Positions 34,689-43,461 of a DNA stretch of 64,000 nt are shown in pieces. Position 1 is the first letter of the stretch, and each line of letters starts with the position of its first letter. The stretch is from positions 248,001 to 312,000 of the forward strand of contig NZ_BJYY01000013.1 in NCBI RefSeq assembly GCF_007991755.1. Reading direction: 5' to 3'. Below the pieces are notes generated by a model. That model saw only the letters and a list, made by a program, of their open reading frames with translations, was not told the origin of the DNA and searched no databases. This DNA is from Cellulomonas aerilata (GTDB lineage: Bacteria > Actinomycetota > Actinomycetes > Actinomycetales > Cellulomonadaceae). The position numbers and the translations under genes were made by a program.

Positions 34689-35966
34689 TCAGGGGAGCAG
34701 CAGGGTGAGCAGTCCGCTGACGTCCCGGGGGGCGGACCACAGGTAGCCCTGCCCGTGGGTGCAGCCGACCTCGGTCACCATCTCAGCGGTCCGGCGGTCC
34801 TCCACCCCTTCGGCGACGACGTCCAGGCCCAGCTCGGACCCGAGGCAGGCCATGGCGCGGACGAGGGCCGCTCGTCGTGGGTCCGTGGCCATCGACTGGA
34901 CGAAGGAGCGGTCGATCTTCAGCTCGGTCGCCGGGATGTCGGCGAGCAGCGCGAGCGAGGACGTCCCGGTGCCCAGGTCGTCGATGGCCACATGGCACCC
35001 GCTCCGGATCAGGACCTCCAGAGCCGCCAGCGACTCCGGGGAGGTGCTGCTCAGCGACCGCTCGGTGACCTCGACGGTGAGGGCCGCCGGGGGCAGGCCG
35101 GTGGCCGTCAGGACGTCCTGCACCTCGTGGGCCCACACCTCGTCGAGGAAGGGGCCGACGCTGATGTTCACCGCCACCCGCAGGTCCCGCAGGCTCGGCG
35201 AGAGCCGCCGCCACCTGGCGACGGACGTCACTGCGGTGCGCAGCACCCAGCGGTCGACGATGTGGACGAGGCCTGCCGCCTCGGCCAGAGGGAGGAAGGC
35301 GTCGGGTGTCAGCAGCCCGCGGGTCGGGTGCTGCCACCGCACGAGCGCCTCGACGGCGTCGACCCGACCGCTGCGCAGGTCGACGATCGGCTGGTAGTGC
35401 ACCCGCAGCTGGTCGCGTGCGACTGCCCGGCTGAGCTCCTGGGTGTCGTGCCTGGCGGTGCCCGAGTCGATGCCTCGCTGCCCGTCGAGCCGGCGCAGGT
35501 CCAGCTGGTCGCCGAGGAGCTGCGCCAGGGACCGCAGCACCTCCAGCCACGCGGGGTCGAACGCGCGGGGCACGACGTCCAGGACGCACAGCGTGCCCAG
35601 GGGCAGACCGTCTCGCCCCGAGATCGGTACCCCGGCGTACGAGACGAACGCACCGCGCCGCACCGCCGGGATGTGCGCGAACCGGGGGTCCAGACGCGCA
35701 TCGGGCACCACCAACGGCTCGTTCCGGTCGACGGCGACGGCGCACAGCGACTCCGATCGCGGGTCCTGCGCATGCGTCAGACCGATCTTGGCCTTGAACC
35801 ACTGGCGGTGGTCGTCGACGAGCGTCATCGACGCCATCGGGGTCGCGAGCAGGTGAGCCGCGAGCGCGACCACCGCGTCGAGCTCCGCCTCGGGTCCGGT
35901 GTCCAGCAGCCGGGTCTGGGCGAGAGCGGCCAGACGGTCGCGCTCGTGCAGCGGGGATGACCCCAT
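34689..35966 (-). CDS. GAF-EAL c-di-GMP phosphodiesterase
   Basis: Protein of 425 residues. An N-terminal GAF domain (about 20-165, with the motifs MTLVDDHRQWFKAKIG and ESLCAVAVDRNEPLVV) is joined to an EAL domain (about 180-420). The EAL catalytic set looks complete: EALVRW, VNIS, EVTERSL, DDLGTG, KIDRSFV, EGVED and GQGYLWS. It should cleave cyclic di-GMP under control of the GAF ligand or redox sensor. The intact loop 6 contrasts with the degenerate one in the LOV protein at 17929-20238. Confidence 0.92.
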   Translation of the reverse strand: MGSSPLHERDRLAALAQTRLLDTGPEAELDAVVALAAHLLATPMASMTLVDDHRQWFKAKIGLTHAQDPRSESLCAVAVDRNEPLVVPDARLDPRFAHIPAVRRGAFVSYAGVPISGRDGLPLGTLCVLDVVPRAFDPAWLEVLRSLAQLLGDQLDLRRLDGQRGIDSGTARHDTQELSRAVARDQLRVHYQPIVDLRSGRVDAVEALVRWQHPTRGLLTPDAFLPLAEAAGLVHIVDRWVLRTAVTSVARWRRLSPSLRDLRVAVNISVGPFLDEVWAHEVQDVLTATGLPPAALTVEVTERSLSSTSPESLAALEVLIRSGCHVAIDDLGTGTSSLALLADIPATELKIDRSFVQSMATDPRRAALVRAMACLGSELGLDVVAEGVEDRRTAEMVTEVGCTHGQGYLWSAPRDVSGLLTLLLP

Positions 35967-36262
35967 GAAGGACTCCAGGATGACGTCGGCGGGCGGACCG
36001 GCGATGAGCAGGTGGACGGAGCCGAGTCGAGCAGGTCGGCGAGTACGTGCGTCGGAGTCCCATCGGCCACTCGCGGCTGCATGTGAGCGCGTCCACCGGA
36101 CCGTCGCGCCCTCCCGCGACAGGGACGCGTCCGGCGCAGTGGCCCGGTGGCCCGGTGGCCCATGTGCCCATGTGGCCCTGCATCGGGCCTGCCTGGGTAC
36201 GGCCGTCGATCGAGGACAGAGCCCCGGTCGCCGACGGCTGATGGCGGCCTAGGCTCGGCGCC

Positions 36263-36487
36263 ATGGTGCGCGCGGAGAGCTACCCGGCCTGGCTCGGCCA
36301 CATGGTCTTCGTCGTGCTGTACGTGCTGCTCGTGATCATCGGCGTCGTCAACGTCGCGTTCGCCGTCGTCGACCGCGCAAGCGGTGGTGAGATCACTCGG
36401 GACGTGTGCCTGCTGGTGCTCTTCATCGGTCTCCTGCTGCTGGTGCTCAAGGTTCGCCGCGCGAACCGGGTGCGCTCCCGCCTGTGA
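36263..36487 (+). CDS. Small two-helix membrane protein
   Basis: A 74-residue protein with two hydrophobic segments (VFVVLYVLLVIIGVVNVAFAV and CLLVLFIGLLLLVLKV) joined by a short polar loop, and a basic tail RRANRVRSR. I do not recognise a family. It overlaps the convergent kinase-like gene by 41 bases. The 296-base gap before it (35967-36262) holds no gene that I can support, only short GGCCCGGT and CATGTG repeats near 36140-36175. Confidence 0.6.
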   Translation: MVRAESYPAWLGHMVFVVLYVLLVIIGVVNVAFAVVDRASGGEITRDVCLLVLFIGLLLLVLKVRRANRVRSRL

Positions 36488-37019
36488 GCGCGGGGCCCTC
36501 GTCCACCGCATCCGCGATCCGCCGGGCGGCCTGGCCGGCGGTCAGATTCGTGGTGTCGACGACCTCCGCCTCCGTGTGCAGCCAGCCGCGTGACGCCTCG
36601 GCATAGGCCTGGAGGTACGTGAGGCGGAACGGCGAGTCGGCGCCGAGGAGTGTGTCGCCTGCGATCCGTGCGCGCAGGGTCGCCTGGTCGGCATGGAGGA
36701 CGAAGTGCCGTACCGGTATGGCGTGGTCGGCCAGGCCCGTGCTGATCTCACGCCAGTACTGCTCGACCAGCACGGTCATCGGCATCACCAACGTCCCGCC
36801 GGTGTAGTCGAGTACACGGCGGGCGGTCTCGACGACGAGGAGGCGCCACGGCGGCCAGTGCTGGAAGTTGTCGGTCGCGGGCAGCCCCGGCGTGATGTCC
36901 ATGAGCGTCTCGCCGACCTTCTCGGCGTCGAGCACTCGCGAGTCCGGGATCAGCTGCTGCACGAGAGCGCTCGTCGTCGTCTTGCCGACGCCGTGGGTTC
37001 CGTTGAGCCAGACGATCAC
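36447..37019 (-). CDS. TmrB-like P-loop ATPase/kinase
   Basis: Nucleotide-binding protein of 190 residues. The P-loop GTHGVGKTTT lies near residues 7-16, right after VIVWLN, as in the TmrB family (named for tunicamycin resistance in Bacillus) and in small nucleotide kinases. An Asp-Ala-Glu-Lys motif (DAEKVGETL) and VVDTTNLT near the end fit a kinase-like fold. GTG 37019 is chosen because the conserved sequence begins there; the frame is open to 37076. Substrate unknown. Confidence 0.75.
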   Translation of the reverse strand: MIVWLNGTHGVGKTTTSALVQQLIPDSRVLDAEKVGETLMDITPGLPATDNFQHWPPWRLLVVETARRVLDYTGGTLVMPMTVLVEQYWREISTGLADHAIPVRHFVLHADQATLRARIAGDTLLGADSPFRLTYLQAYAEASRGWLHTEAEVVDTTNLTAGQAARRIADAVDEGPALTGGSAPGSRGEP

Positions 37020-37106
37020 ACGGACGGACGTTAGCCGTGCGTCCCGACGCAGTGGGTAGCCCCTTGCGGCGCGCACGTGATGCCGACGCGGCGTTGCCCC
37101 TCTCGC

Positions 37107-39158
37107 TCAGGACACAGGCACGCGCAGAGCCGCGGCACCTTCGGGCGCCAGGTGCAGGACGCCTTCGACGCGGTCGCCCGTCAGCACGTCGTCGAACGTG
37201 CCGCCCACGTCGACGGTGCGAGCGGCGTCCGTGGTGTTGAGCAGGAACAGGACCGGCCCCCGCCTGATGATCTCCACACCGTCCGTAGACGGTCCGGGCA
37301 GCACCGGCAGCACCCCGGCGGCGTCCACGCACGCGCCGATCACCCCGGCGAGCGCCTCTGGCGGAAGCTTCGCACTGACGTACCACCCCTGGCCGCCCGC
37401 CGGGTGGCGCCTGCGGACGACGGCCGCCGAGCCGTCCAGGTCGGAGCCGACGACGGTCGCCATCGCCTCGCCACCACCGGCCCGGACCCGCTCGGCCCAG
37501 TCGTGCACCGTCACCTCCTCGAACAGCGACGACCGGACGCGCACGCCGGCGTCCCCTAGGGGGACGTACTCCTCCCCCGCTCCACCCACGACGTCGGCGA
37601 AGGGCACCGGGAACCGTCCGGTGCGCAGGTGGCCGTCGGCGTCGACGGCGCCGGACCACGGCCCGACGAGGAGCACGCCGCCGCGCTCGACGACGGCACG
37701 CAGGTTCGCCGCGTCCTGGTCGTCGACCAGGTGCAGGTGCGGCGCGATCACGAGGTCGTAGCCCGAGAGGTCGGCCCCGGGGTGCACGACGTCGGCCGTG
37801 ATCCCGGCCTCGTACAGTGGCCGGTAGTACGCGCGCAGCTGGTCCAGGACGTCGAGCCGGTCCGACGGTCGTGCCGGCTCCTCGGCGGCCCACCAGCTCG
37901 ACCAGTCGAAGACGAGAGCGGTGCGCGCCGGCACCCGCTCCCCGACGACGGCTCGCAGTGCGGCGAGCTCGCGGCCGTGGGCGCGGACGGCGCGGTGCAG
38001 CCGGGTGTCCGGGCCGGCGGTGGGGACGAGTGCGGAGTGCCACCTCTCCGCGCCGAACGCGGACTGGCGCCACTGGAAGAAGCATGAGCCGTCGGCGCCG
38101 CGGGCGACGGCGCGCAGCGAGTCCAGCCGCATGCGCGCGGCCGACTTCGGGACGTTGTGGGTGCGCCAGTTCACCGCGCCCGCCGCCTGCTCCATGAGCA
38201 GCCAGGGCTCCCCGCCGGCCAGCCCGCGGACCAGGTCGTGGGTCAGTGCCTGCAGCAGGGGGGACCCGGGGTCCGCCGGGTCGCCGTAGGTGTCGTCGGA
38301 GACGACGTCGACCTCCGGGGCCCAGCGCGCGTAGTCGGTGTGCTGGTGGAAGCCCATGAAGTTGGTCGTCACCGGGGTGCCCGGGTCGAGCGCACGCAGC
38401 AGGTCCCGCTGCTCGGTGAACAGGGCCAGCAGCTGGTCGGAGGCGAAGCGGCGGTGGTCCACCGAGTGGCTGGGGTTGGGGACGTACGGCGCGGCGCGGG
38501 GCGGCAGGACCTCCGCCCAGTCGTCGTACCGCTGGCTCCAGAACGCCGTCCCCCAGGCGCGGTTGAGCTCGACGAGGTCGCCGTACCGCGCGGCCAGCCA
38601 CCGCCGGAACTCCGCGGCGCACAGGTCGCACGAGCAGACCTGCCCGAACTCGTTGCCGACGTGCCACATCCGCACCGCCGGGTGGCCGGCGTAGCGCTCG
38701 GCCAGGGCGCCGGCGATCGCCAGCGCGTGCCGGCGGTAGACCGGCGACGACGGGCAGAAGTGGTTGCGCGAGCCGTGGCTCAGCCGGACACCGTCGGGCC
38801 GGACCGCGTTCGTCTCGGGGTGACGCACCCCGAGCCAGGGCGGGGGCGACGCGGTCGGCGTCGCCAGGTCGACGGCGATCCCGTTCGCGTGCAGCAGCGC
38901 GAGCACGTCGTCGAGCCACCCGAAGGTGTGCTCCCCGGGACGCGGCTCGAGCTGCGCCCAGCTGAAGACGCCGACGGTCACCACGTTCACGCCGGCTGCC
39001 CGCATGAGGGCCACGTCCTCGTCCCACACCTCACGGGGCCACTGCTCGGGGTTGTAGTCCGCTCCGAAGAGCAGACCCAGCTCGCCCGTCAGGTCGGCCA
39101 GGCTCGGACGCGCCGTGGCCGGCGGTCCGGGGTCGGGGGTCAGGTGGGCGGTCGTCAT
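37107..39158 (-). CDS. GH42 beta-galactosidase
   Basis: Glycoside hydrolase of 683 residues that should release terminal beta-galactose. GADYNPEQWP begins the GH42 TIM barrel, MWHVGNEFGQ holds the acid/base glutamate, and PWLLMEQAAGAVNW holds the nucleophile glutamate near residue 310. Four cysteines that look like the family's zinc site include CSCDLCAAEF. A trimerisation-like domain and a small C-terminal beta domain follow. ATG 39158 has GAGGGG upstream, and there is no signal peptide, so it acts inside the cell. It is the last gene of the fucoside uptake operon. Confidence 0.94.
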   Translation of the reverse strand: MTTAHLTPDPGPPATARPSLADLTGELGLLFGADYNPEQWPREVWDEDVALMRAAGVNVVTVGVFSWAQLEPRPGEHTFGWLDDVLALLHANGIAVDLATPTASPPPWLGVRHPETNAVRPDGVRLSHGSRNHFCPSSPVYRRHALAIAGALAERYAGHPAVRMWHVGNEFGQVCSCDLCAAEFRRWLAARYGDLVELNRAWGTAFWSQRYDDWAEVLPPRAAPYVPNPSHSVDHRRFASDQLLALFTEQRDLLRALDPGTPVTTNFMGFHQHTDYARWAPEVDVVSDDTYGDPADPGSPLLQALTHDLVRGLAGGEPWLLMEQAAGAVNWRTHNVPKSAARMRLDSLRAVARGADGSCFFQWRQSAFGAERWHSALVPTAGPDTRLHRAVRAHGRELAALRAVVGERVPARTALVFDWSSWWAAEEPARPSDRLDVLDQLRAYYRPLYEAGITADVVHPGADLSGYDLVIAPHLHLVDDQDAANLRAVVERGGVLLVGPWSGAVDADGHLRTGRFPVPFADVVGGAGEEYVPLGDAGVRVRSSLFEEVTVHDWAERVRAGGGEAMATVVGSDLDGSAAVVRRRHPAGGQGWYVSAKLPPEALAGVIGACVDAAGVLPVLPGPSTDGVEIIRRGPVLFLLNTTDAARTVDVGGTFDDVLTGDRVEGVLHLAPEGAAALRVPVS

Positions 39159-39184
39159 CGGTCCCCTCGTCGTGCTCAGGTCAG

Positions 39185-39245
39185 CGTCTCGGTCGTCGTG
39201 GTCGGGTCGTCGTGGTCGGTCGGCGTGGTCGGTGGGCGCGGTCGG
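39185..39245. repeat. Degenerate GTCGTCGTGGTCGG tandem repeats
   Basis: The spacer between the GH42 and GH95 genes consists of imperfect copies of GTCGTCGTGGTCGG and GTCGGCGTGGTCGG. It looks like slippage-prone intergenic DNA; no protein feature or hairpin is evident. Confidence 0.5.
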
Positions 39246-39253
39246 ACGTCGTG

Positions 39254-41575
39254 TCAGGTCGTCGTCCCGAAGTCGCCCGGCCCCAGCTCGGTGGCCGCGT
39301 CGGTCAGGCGGCGCGCGACCTCCCGCCCTTGCCACCGGACGTGCACCGTCCGGCCCACCTGGGCCGGCGAGCGTGGCCGCAGCACCGCCCGCACCAGCTC
39401 GCCGTCGGACCACTCGAGGTCGACCAGCACGCCGGGCCGCGCGACCAGGCCGTGGGCGGACCCGCAGGCGAGCTCGGCCGGGAGGGCCGGCAGCAGCTCG
39501 ATCGGTCCCCGGTGGCTCTGCAGCAGGCACTCCGCGAGCGCCGCCGCGTAGCCGAGGTTGCCGTCGACCTGGAACGGCGGGTGCGCCGCGAACAGGTTGC
39601 GGTACAGGCCACCGGCCCACTGCCCCTGCACGCCGGTCGCATCCCGGAACACCAGGTCGAGGAGGTCCGAGACGCGGTCGGGGCGGTGCAAGCGCGCCCA
39701 CAGGGCGATCTTCCACGCGAGCGACCAGCCGGACGAGTCGTCTCCGCGGCGGTCGAGGGTGGCCGCCATCGCCCCCAGCTCGGTGTCGCTCAGCGGCTCG
39801 TCGCCGGGGAACAGCGGGTACAGGTGGCTCACGTGCCGGTGGTGCGGGTCGCTCTCGACCTCGTCCCGGCCCCACTCCTGCACCCGACCGTCGGCGGTGA
39901 CCAGCACGGCCGGCAGGTTCAGGAGGGCGCCGGCGGCACGGTCCGCGAGTTTGGCGGCGTCCGGCCCGATCCGCGGTGCGACCTCGACGACGGAGCGCAG
40001 CACGTCCCGCACGAGGGCCCGATCCATCGCGCTGGAGCAGGTCACCGCGACCGTGCGTCCGCCGGTGTCGACGAACGTGTTCTCCGGGGAGGTGGACGGG
40101 GCTGTGCCCCGGCGGCCGTCCGGCAGGCGGACGAGCCACGAGAGGGCGAACTCCGCGGCGCCGCGCAGCACCGGCCAGACGACCGTGCGCGCGTGGTCGT
40201 CGTCGACCGAGCCGAAGCGAACCCGCTCGACGAGGTGGCGGGCCAGCCACAGCCCTCCCAGCGGCCAGAACGCCCACGACGGGTCGCCGTGCCCGGCGCC
40301 GACGGACGAGGTGAACGCCCAGGCGTCGCTGTTGTGGTGCGCGGCCCACCCCGCGGCGCCGAGCCGGTCGGCCGTGGTCCGGCCGGACGATGCCAGCGCC
40401 ACGACGAGATCCTCCAGAGGCCGGACGGTCTCGGGCAGGGCGAGGACCTCGGCGGGCCAGTAGTTCATCTCCGTGTTGATGTTGAGCGTGTAGCTCGAGC
40501 TCCACGGTGGTTGCATCTCGGCGTTCCACAGGCCCTGCAGGTTGGCGGGCAACCGGCAGCTCCGCGAGGAGGACAGCAGCAGGTAGCGGGCGTGGTCGAG
40601 CAGTGCCCCGGCGAGGCCGGGGTCGACCTCGAGGACCCGCCGCGGGTCGGCCCGGGCCGCGGTCAGGCGCTCCTCGATCGTCCGGGAAGGGCCTGGCAGG
40701 TGGGCGTCGCCGAGTGCGACACCGCACCGGTCGACCAGCGCCGTGTGCTCGGCCCGGTGGCGGCGGATGACGTCGTCCGGCTCCTGGGCCAGGACCCGGG
40801 CGACGCGGTCCCGCGCCCGTCCGGCCACGTCGGCCGCGGTGCCGGCCAGGTCAGCGCCCGGTCCCCGGTACGTCGTCTCGACGGCGAGGGCGACCACCAG
40901 CCGGTCGCCGTGCCGGCTCCGGAGCCGGCGCCAGCGGACGACGACGCACGCCTCGACCGCCACGGGTCCCCAGGTGACAGCAGGAAGCCGCGGCTCGTGA
41001 CCCGGCGCGACGTCGGACGGTGCGCGCAGCCAGACCTCGAGCCCCTCGGGGTCCTCCTGCCGGCGCAGCTCACGCAACGGCGAGGTGAGCCAGACCACGA
41101 CAGGGTCCGCCGGCGTCTGCTGCGCCGCGCCGTCGACGACGTGCAGCAGCACGTCGTCGACGGCGGACACCACGGTGCGCGCCCGTCCGCGGGCGTCCGT
41201 CCAGGTGTGCGTCCCGGTGCGCAGGTCGAGCGAGCGACGTCCGGCGCCGCTGTCCGGCGTGGCGACCTCGAGAGTGGCCAGGGGCACGAACGCCTGGGCG
41301 TACGGCAGCTGCAGGGCCTGCAGCGGCTCGGTCGCCTCGAGCCCCCGGCCGGAGGTCGCCGCCTCGCGCGCCTGCGCCAGCAGCTCGCGCGCCTCCTCGT
41401 CGGACGGTGCCGCCCAGGCGCCCTCGCTCGCCGGCGAACCGGACCAGACCCCTTCATGGTTGAGGTCGAACCGGGCCGGCGACCCGCCCCAGCACATCGC
41501 GCCGAGCCGGCCGTTGCCCAGCGGCAGGGCGTGCAGCCACTGGGTCGCCGGTCCGTCGTGGTCGAGCACCGTCAC
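39254..41575 (-). CDS. GH95 alpha-L-fucosidase
   Basis: Enzyme of 773 residues removing alpha-linked L-fucose, in characterised members mostly alpha-1,2 on galactose. The start TQWLHALPLGNGRLGAMCWG and the central LPANLQGLWNAEMQPPW followed by YTLNINTEMNYWP are hallmark GH95 sequences, and HNSDAW, PWAFWPLGG-like and SPENTF segments follow. No signal peptide is visible, so it acts on imported oligosaccharides. It lies eight bases downstream of the permease gene, so it is co-transcribed with the ABC importer. Together with the fucose catabolic genes at 47-52 kb this defines the locus. Confidence 0.95.
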   Translation of the reverse strand: MTVLDHDGPATQWLHALPLGNGRLGAMCWGGSPARFDLNHEGVWSGSPASEGAWAAPSDEEARELLAQAREAATSGRGLEATEPLQALQLPYAQAFVPLATLEVATPDSGAGRRSLDLRTGTHTWTDARGRARTVVSAVDDVLLHVVDGAAQQTPADPVVVWLTSPLRELRRQEDPEGLEVWLRAPSDVAPGHEPRLPAVTWGPVAVEACVVVRWRRLRSRHGDRLVVALAVETTYRGPGADLAGTAADVAGRARDRVARVLAQEPDDVIRRHRAEHTALVDRCGVALGDAHLPGPSRTIEERLTAARADPRRVLEVDPGLAGALLDHARYLLLSSSRSCRLPANLQGLWNAEMQPPWSSSYTLNINTEMNYWPAEVLALPETVRPLEDLVVALASSGRTTADRLGAAGWAAHHNSDAWAFTSSVGAGHGDPSWAFWPLGGLWLARHLVERVRFGSVDDDHARTVVWPVLRGAAEFALSWLVRLPDGRRGTAPSTSPENTFVDTGGRTVAVTCSSAMDRALVRDVLRSVVEVAPRIGPDAAKLADRAAGALLNLPAVLVTADGRVQEWGRDEVESDPHHRHVSHLYPLFPGDEPLSDTELGAMAATLDRRGDDSSGWSLAWKIALWARLHRPDRVSDLLDLVFRDATGVQGQWAGGLYRNLFAAHPPFQVDGNLGYAAALAECLLQSHRGPIELLPALPAELACGSAHGLVARPGVLVDLEWSDGELVRAVLRPRSPAQVGRTVHVRWQGREVARRLTDAATELGPGDFGTTT

Positions 41576-41582
41576 CTCGCGG

Positions 41583-42524
41583 TCACCCGCGCACGCTGCC
41601 CGCGGTCAGGCCGGCGCGCCAGAACCGCTGCAACGCCAGGAAGACCGCCGCGATCGGGACGACCGAGATCATCGAGCCGACCACGGTGAGGATCTGCAGG
41701 CCGGGGATGGTGATGGACGCCTGGTTCCAGCCCGTCAGCCCGACCGTCAGCGGCATCAGCTCCACGTCGGTGAGAACCAGCAGCGGCAGGAGGTAGTTGT
41801 TCCAGCTGCCGAGGAACGCGAACAGCAGGATCGTCACCAGCCCGCTGGACATCAGGCGCAGGCCGAGCGTGGCGAAGGTGCGGAACTCCCCCGACCCGTC
41901 GAGGCGCGCCGCCTCGATGAGCTCGAGCGGGACGGCGTTCTGCGCGAAGATCCAGGCCAGCAGCACGCCGAACGGGTACGAGAGGCCCGGCAGCAGCAGG
42001 CCCCAGTACGTGTTGTTCAGGCCGAGGTTGACCAGGAGCACGTACGTCGGCTGGGCGAGGACCGTGCCCGGGACGAGCATGCTGCCCAGCACGACGGCGA
42101 TGAGCAGCGAGCGGCCGCGGAACCGGTAGACCGCCAGCGCGTACCCGGTGGCGGCGCACAGCAGCGTGGTGAGCAGCGACCCGACCACCGAGTAGACGAC
42201 CGAGTTGAGCGCCCAGCGCCAGAAGATGCCGCCGTCGTAGGTCGACAGCTCACGCACGTTGTCCCACAGGTGCCAGTCGGCCAGGGAGAAGCCGGGGGTG
42301 CTGAACAGCTGCGACGCCGACTTGGTGGACGCGACGACCAGCCACAGGACCGGCGCCAGGAAGTACAGCGAGGCGACCGCCACGAGCGCCGTGGCGGCGA
42401 TCATCCAGCCCCGGCTGACCCGGTCGCCGCCGGACACGACCGTCCGGGAGGCGCGACCACGACGGCGTGGCTGCGAAGCCGGGGCGACGGGGGCGGCAGG
42501 ACGCTGCTGCAGGCCGGCGGTCAT
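41583..42524 (-). CDS. Carbohydrate ABC transporter permease (MalG-like)
   Basis: Inner-membrane permease of 313 residues with six hydrophobic segments after a basic N-terminus. The EAA loop reads LIEAARLDGSGEFRTFATLGLRLM, which contacts the ATPase. The ATG at 42524 has GGAGGTG upstream and overlaps the stop of the preceding permease by four bases. It pairs with the MalF-like permease and the binding lipoprotein. No ATPase gene is in the cluster, so a shared MsiK-type ATPase is likely. Confidence 0.93.
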   Translation of the reverse strand: MTAGLQQRPAAPVAPASQPRRRGRASRTVVSGGDRVSRGWMIAATALVAVASLYFLAPVLWLVVASTKSASQLFSTPGFSLADWHLWDNVRELSTYDGGIFWRWALNSVVYSVVGSLLTTLLCAATGYALAVYRFRGRSLLIAVVLGSMLVPGTVLAQPTYVLLVNLGLNNTYWGLLLPGLSYPFGVLLAWIFAQNAVPLELIEAARLDGSGEFRTFATLGLRLMSSGLVTILLFAFLGSWNNYLLPLLVLTDVELMPLTVGLTGWNQASITIPGLQILTVVGSMISVVPIAAVFLALQRFWRAGLTAGSVRG

Positions 42525-43459
42525 CGGGCACCTCCGCGTGCGGAGGAGTTCGTGAACCGGACCAGGACCAGGGAGACCACGAGGGTCACGAGGCCGAGGA
42601 TCACGGCCATCGCCGAGCCGAGGTGGGCGTCGCGCCCGAGTGTCGACACTGCGTAGATCGCCATGTTGGGCGTCCAGTCGCTGGAGATGTTCGGGGTGAT
42701 GAACTGCAGGACCTGCGGCTCGTTGAACAGCTGCAGCGTGCCGATCACCGTGGACAGGGTCGTGAGCATCACCGCCGGCGCTATCATGGGCAGCTTCAGG
42801 CTGAGCGCGATCCGCAGCTCCCCCGCCCCGTCCAGGCGCGCCGCCTCGAAGGTGTCGCGCGGCAGCGACTGCAGCGCCGAGAACAGGATGATCATGTTGA
42901 TGCCGGCGTTCGACCAGATGCTGACGTTGGCGACGGACCACAGGACCGTCCCGGGCGCGAGCAGGTCGGCGTCGACGCCGATCGCCTGCAGCCCCTGCAC
43001 CAGCGGGCTGACCGACGGCTGGTAGAAGAAGCTCCACAGCAGCGCCGCGATGACGCCGGGCACCGCGTAGGGCAGGAACACCGCGAACTGGAAGAAGCGG
43101 CGCGCCTTCACCAGTGCCGAGTCGAACAGCAGGGCCAGGACCGCCGCGATCACCATCATCACGGGCACCTGGACGACGCCGTAGAGCGCGACGCGCACGA
43201 AGCTGAACAGGAAGTCGGTGTCGGCGAACGCCCGTGCGTAGTTGCGCAGGCCCACGAACACCGTCTCGGCACCGCCGAAGCCCAGTCCCGAGCTCTGGCT
43301 GGAGTACAGGCCGTTCACGACCGCGATGACGATCGGCGCCAGCATGAAGGTGAGGAAGACCAGGACGAACGGGGTCACGAACGCGTAGGGGACCCACCGT
43401 CCCCCGCCGCCGATCACACGGCGGCGGGGGACGACGGCCGACGGGGCCTGGGCGACCAC
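42521..43459 (-). CDS. Carbohydrate ABC transporter permease (MalF-like)
   Basis: Permease of 312 residues with six hydrophobic segments. The loop FEAARLDGAGELRIALSLKLPMI is the EAA motif. GTG 43459 is chosen because the upstream frame lies inside the binding-protein gene; only two bases separate it from that stop. It forms the transmembrane pore with the next permease for import of fucosylated or related oligosaccharides (inferred from context). Confidence 0.92.
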   Translation of the reverse strand: MVAQAPSAVVPRRRVIGGGGRWVPYAFVTPFVLVFLTFMLAPIVIAVVNGLYSSQSSGLGFGGAETVFVGLRNYARAFADTDFLFSFVRVALYGVVQVPVMMVIAAVLALLFDSALVKARRFFQFAVFLPYAVPGVIAALLWSFFYQPSVSPLVQGLQAIGVDADLLAPGTVLWSVANVSIWSNAGINMIILFSALQSLPRDTFEAARLDGAGELRIALSLKLPMIAPAVMLTTLSTVIGTLQLFNEPQVLQFITPNISSDWTPNMAIYAVSTLGRDAHLGSAMAVILGLVTLVVSLVLVRFTNSSARGGAR

Positions 43460-43461
43460 GG

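Noticed and set aside
36140-36175. GGCCCGGT / CATGTG short repeats as a regulatory array
   Set aside because: Only two to three imperfect copies are present, too few to distinguish from composition.
39185-39245. CRISPR-like short repeats
   Set aside because: The copies are contiguous and imperfect with no unique spacers, so they are simple tandem repeats.
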